Origin: Clostridiales bacterium UBA1389
GTDB taxonomy: Bacteria > Bacillota > Clostridia > Oscillospirales > CAG-382
Length of the DNA stretch: 25,227 nt
Direction of reading: 5' to 3'
NCBI GenBank assembly: GCA_002305335.1
Contig: DBQR01000045.1
Location: 25,168 to 50,394 of the forward strand
Under the pieces are notes generated by a model. The model was not told the DNA's origin. It ran no database searches and saw nothing but the letters and a program-made list of their open reading frames with translations. The position numbers were made by a program, and so were the translations under genes. Positions 23,397 to 25,227 of the stretch are shown here, in pieces (within the stretch, counting starts at the first letter, position 1; every line of letters starts with the position of its first letter).

Positions 23397-25227
23397 ATGG
23401 TCATTGAATCAATCGTAAATATTATTTCATGGTTTTTTATTTTCGCCGGCATCGTTATATTGGGCATATGCCTGTTTGAGGGCTTCAGGAAGGGCACATA
23501 TAAATCCCTTGCCAAGTTAGCAAGGATAATCGCGTCCGTAATCCTTTCCTTGTTTTTTGCGGTGGTTTTTTCCTATATTTTAAAAGCCTTTATCCCGCTT
23601 TCCGGTATTTTGGAAAAAGCCATACCGGAGGATGTGGTAAAAGCTTCCCCCTCCCTTATTAATTTAGCGGAGGAAACGGCAAGGGTTTTCACTGCCTTTG
23701 TTTTATTCTGGGTTTTCTTTTTGGTATGCCTGCCTGCTTTGAAAATCCCCGCAAAAAAACTTGTAAATTATCTTGAAACAAAGCAAAAGCCGAAGGGCGA
23801 CCGTATATGGGGAATACTGATTTCCCTAATCACCGCCTTTGCCATAATTAGTGTGTTTTTCTTCCCCATGGCGGGAGGACTTGATTTAGCAAACGAAATT
23901 ACCGAGAATATACTGAAGGACGAAACAAACGACGATAATGTCATAAGGTATATAAGGGACGGACGGGAGTATATTGTTTCCCCCCTGTCGAAAAATCCCG
24001 TCTTTATGCTGGCAGGCATCCCCGGAAAACCCCTGTTTAACACCCTTATGACGGTCAGAATCGACGGCACAAAAGGCAGGCTTAACGACGAACTGAACGC
24101 CGTGGCAAAACTTTATTCCGCATTGATGCCCCTTATTTCCGAAAATATCAAAGACTACGGCGAAGACCAGGCAAAAGCCCTGGAAAACGTGGCGGCAACC
24201 CTTGAAGATGCCGACCTTTTATGCCTAATCGCCGGGGAAGTGATTTCAAATGCCGCAACCGGCCTTATGAATGAAGGCAGTTTTGCCGGAATCAGCCTTT
24301 CCGACAGCGACAAAGACAACGCCATGATAGGCGAAATGCTTGACATCCTTTCAAAGACCGACGGCAAAGCGGTTAAAAATGACGTTAAGACCACCGCCAA
24401 GCTTTTCGGTGTGCTTGAAAGCCATTCCGCCTTTGATTTGTTTTCCAAGGAATCCGACATTATGGAGGTTGTGTCAAGAAAGGGGCTTATTTCCGGGGTT
24501 GTGGAAACGGTTTATTCCTACAACCGCTTCCGTTCCCTTACGGCAGGGCTGGTAAACACCGCCTTTGAAAGCGCGGCGGAAAGCATGGGAACCGGCAGCA
24601 ACACCCTGAATATCGATAACTCCCAGCTCCCCGACCTTGACAGTGAGGAAATAATACGGGAATCCCTGCTTATCGAAGACACCGCGGTGCTTATTATCGG
24701 TTTCGTAAAGTCAATCAATGATAACGATATATTGAATTCCGACTTTGTTTCAATGGGAAAAGCCCTTGACAACGCCAAAAAAAGCCGGATTTTGGGTAAC
24801 CGGGTAAAACCCCTTATTGAGGTATTTTTACGTTCGGAAAAGGCAGTAAAAATGAACGTCTTTACCGGGGAATCCATTGAAAAGATATTGAACGCCGAAG
24901 GCGACTATGAAAACCTGTTTGCCTCAATAATCAAGACGGTTGATTTCGCCAAGGCGGTTTCCGACAGGAATGCCTCCGCCGCAGAGGCAATTCTCTGGTT
25001 TACCGAAAACACCGACCCGGCATCCGCCGACATTATTTCCGCCTTTATAACCCCCGACCTCCTTGACGAATACGGTATCAAAGGGGATTCCTCAGACAAG
25101 ATATCGGAAATGATGTCCTCATATATAACCAACTTAGGGAACGCCGCCGGAATGACGGAGGAAAAGGCCGAAACCGAATCCAAATGCGTAAGCTATGTGT
25201 ATGCCATCGCCGAAACGGGGGGACAAA
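23397..25227 (+). CDS. CvpA-like multi-helix membrane protein with long extramembrane region, partial (runs off window)
   Basis: From the ATG at 23397 the frame stays open for 610 codons to the window end with no stop. The first ~160 residues contain four hydrophobic helices (about 9-27, 41-63, 95-113, 137-157). Helix 1 is followed by FEGFRKGTYKSLAKLARII, resembling the 'G.RKG..K.L..L' turn of CvpA-family proteins, small membrane proteins linked to colicin V production and envelope functions. The remaining 450 or so residues are mostly soluble, helical and acidic, with repeated patterns of hydrophobic positions and no recognised domain. CvpA proteins are usually around 160-200 residues, so this would be a much extended form. 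A GCGGGG purine run 5 bases upstream supports the start, 14 bases after the preceding stop. The CvpA link is tentative. Confidence 0.75.
   Translation, partial: MVIESIVNIISWFFIFAGIVILGICLFEGFRKGTYKSLAKLARIIASVILSLFFAVVFSYILKAFIPLSGILEKAIPEDVVKASPSLINLAEETARVFTAFVLFWVFFLVCLPALKIPAKKLVNYLETKQKPKGDRIWGILISLITAFAIISVFFFPMAGGLDLANEITENILKDETNDDNVIRYIRDGREYIVSPLSKNPVFMLAGIPGKPLFNTLMTVRIDGTKGRLNDELNAVAKLYSALMPLISENIKDYGEDQAKALENVAATLEDADLLCLIAGEVISNAATGLMNEGSFAGISLSDSDKDNAMIGEMLDILSKTDGKAVKNDVKTTAKLFGVLESHSAFDLFSKESDIMEVVSRKGLISGVVETVYSYNRFRSLTAGLVNTAFESAAESMGTGSNTLNIDNSQLPDLDSEEIIRESLLIEDTAVLIIGFVKSINDNDILNSDFVSMGKALDNAKKSRILGNRVKPLIEVFLRSEKAVKMNVFTGESIEKILNAEGDYENLFASIIKTVDFAKAVSDRNASAAEAILWFTENTDPASADIISAFITPDLLDEYGIKGDSSDKISEMMSSYITNLGNAAGMTEEKAETESKCVSYVYAIAETGGQ

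Noticed and set aside
23768..25183. Several 90-120 codon minus-strand open frames in the last 1.5 kb
   Set aside because: They are antisense to the uninterrupted 610-codon plus-strand frame, overlap one another in different frames, and lack upstream ribosome binding sites.

Overview
The window reads as a chromosomal segment of an anaerobic, low-to-mid GC Firmicute, most likely an uncultured member of the Clostridia. Supporting this are an RNase Y (rny)-ymdB pair, a YlbM/TmcAL protein beside acetate kinase, strong AGGAGG-type ribosome binding sites, lipobox lipoproteins, and a RACo-type corrinoid activator next to a corrinoid protein. No phage genes, insertion sequences, CRISPR arrays, tRNAs or rRNAs are visible. 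Coding density is high and genes lie in tightly packed, often overlapping, operons. No species can be named from the sequence alone.

Layout. Positions 1-4221 (minus strand) form one operon read rny -> ymdB -> yajC -> FAD-dependent oxidoreductase -> ogt, the last cut by the window edge. It has a good promoter near 4356-4384, and an RNA hairpin that places the rny ribosome binding site in its loop and the start codon at its base. Acetate kinase (4637-5851, minus) ends at a clear intrinsic terminator. It is divergent from tmcAL (6090-7229, plus), which is followed by an uncharacterised lipoprotein (7238-8143). The ackA-tmcAL gap holds two back-to-back promoters and two inverted repeats. A very large alpha-2-macroglobulin-like lipoprotein (8235-13313, minus) follows, with its own terminator. 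An RluA-type pseudouridine synthase (13454-14065, plus) converges on and overlaps a four-gene minus-strand operon read RACo-like activator -> M20 peptidase -> ABC exporter -> class I amidotransferase (19102 down to 14043).

The most interesting part is 17666-25227. The RACo-like activator (minus) is divergent from a six-gene plus-strand run: corrinoid protein, UroD/MtaA-type zinc methyltransferase, thymidylate synthase, dihydrofolate reductase, MalY/PatB-type PLP enzyme, and a CvpA-like membrane protein cut by the right edge. Stop/start overlaps or very short gaps link all six. The predicted promoters of the two transcription units occupy the same ~30 bp. The activator, corrinoid protein and methyltransferase form a plausible corrinoid methyl-transfer system. 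Its linkage to folate enzymes and to a probable homocysteine-forming enzyme suggests, as inference only, a link between corrinoid methyl transfer, folate one-carbon metabolism and sulfur amino acids. No substrate-specific MtmB/MttB/MtvB-type methyltransferase is present in the window.
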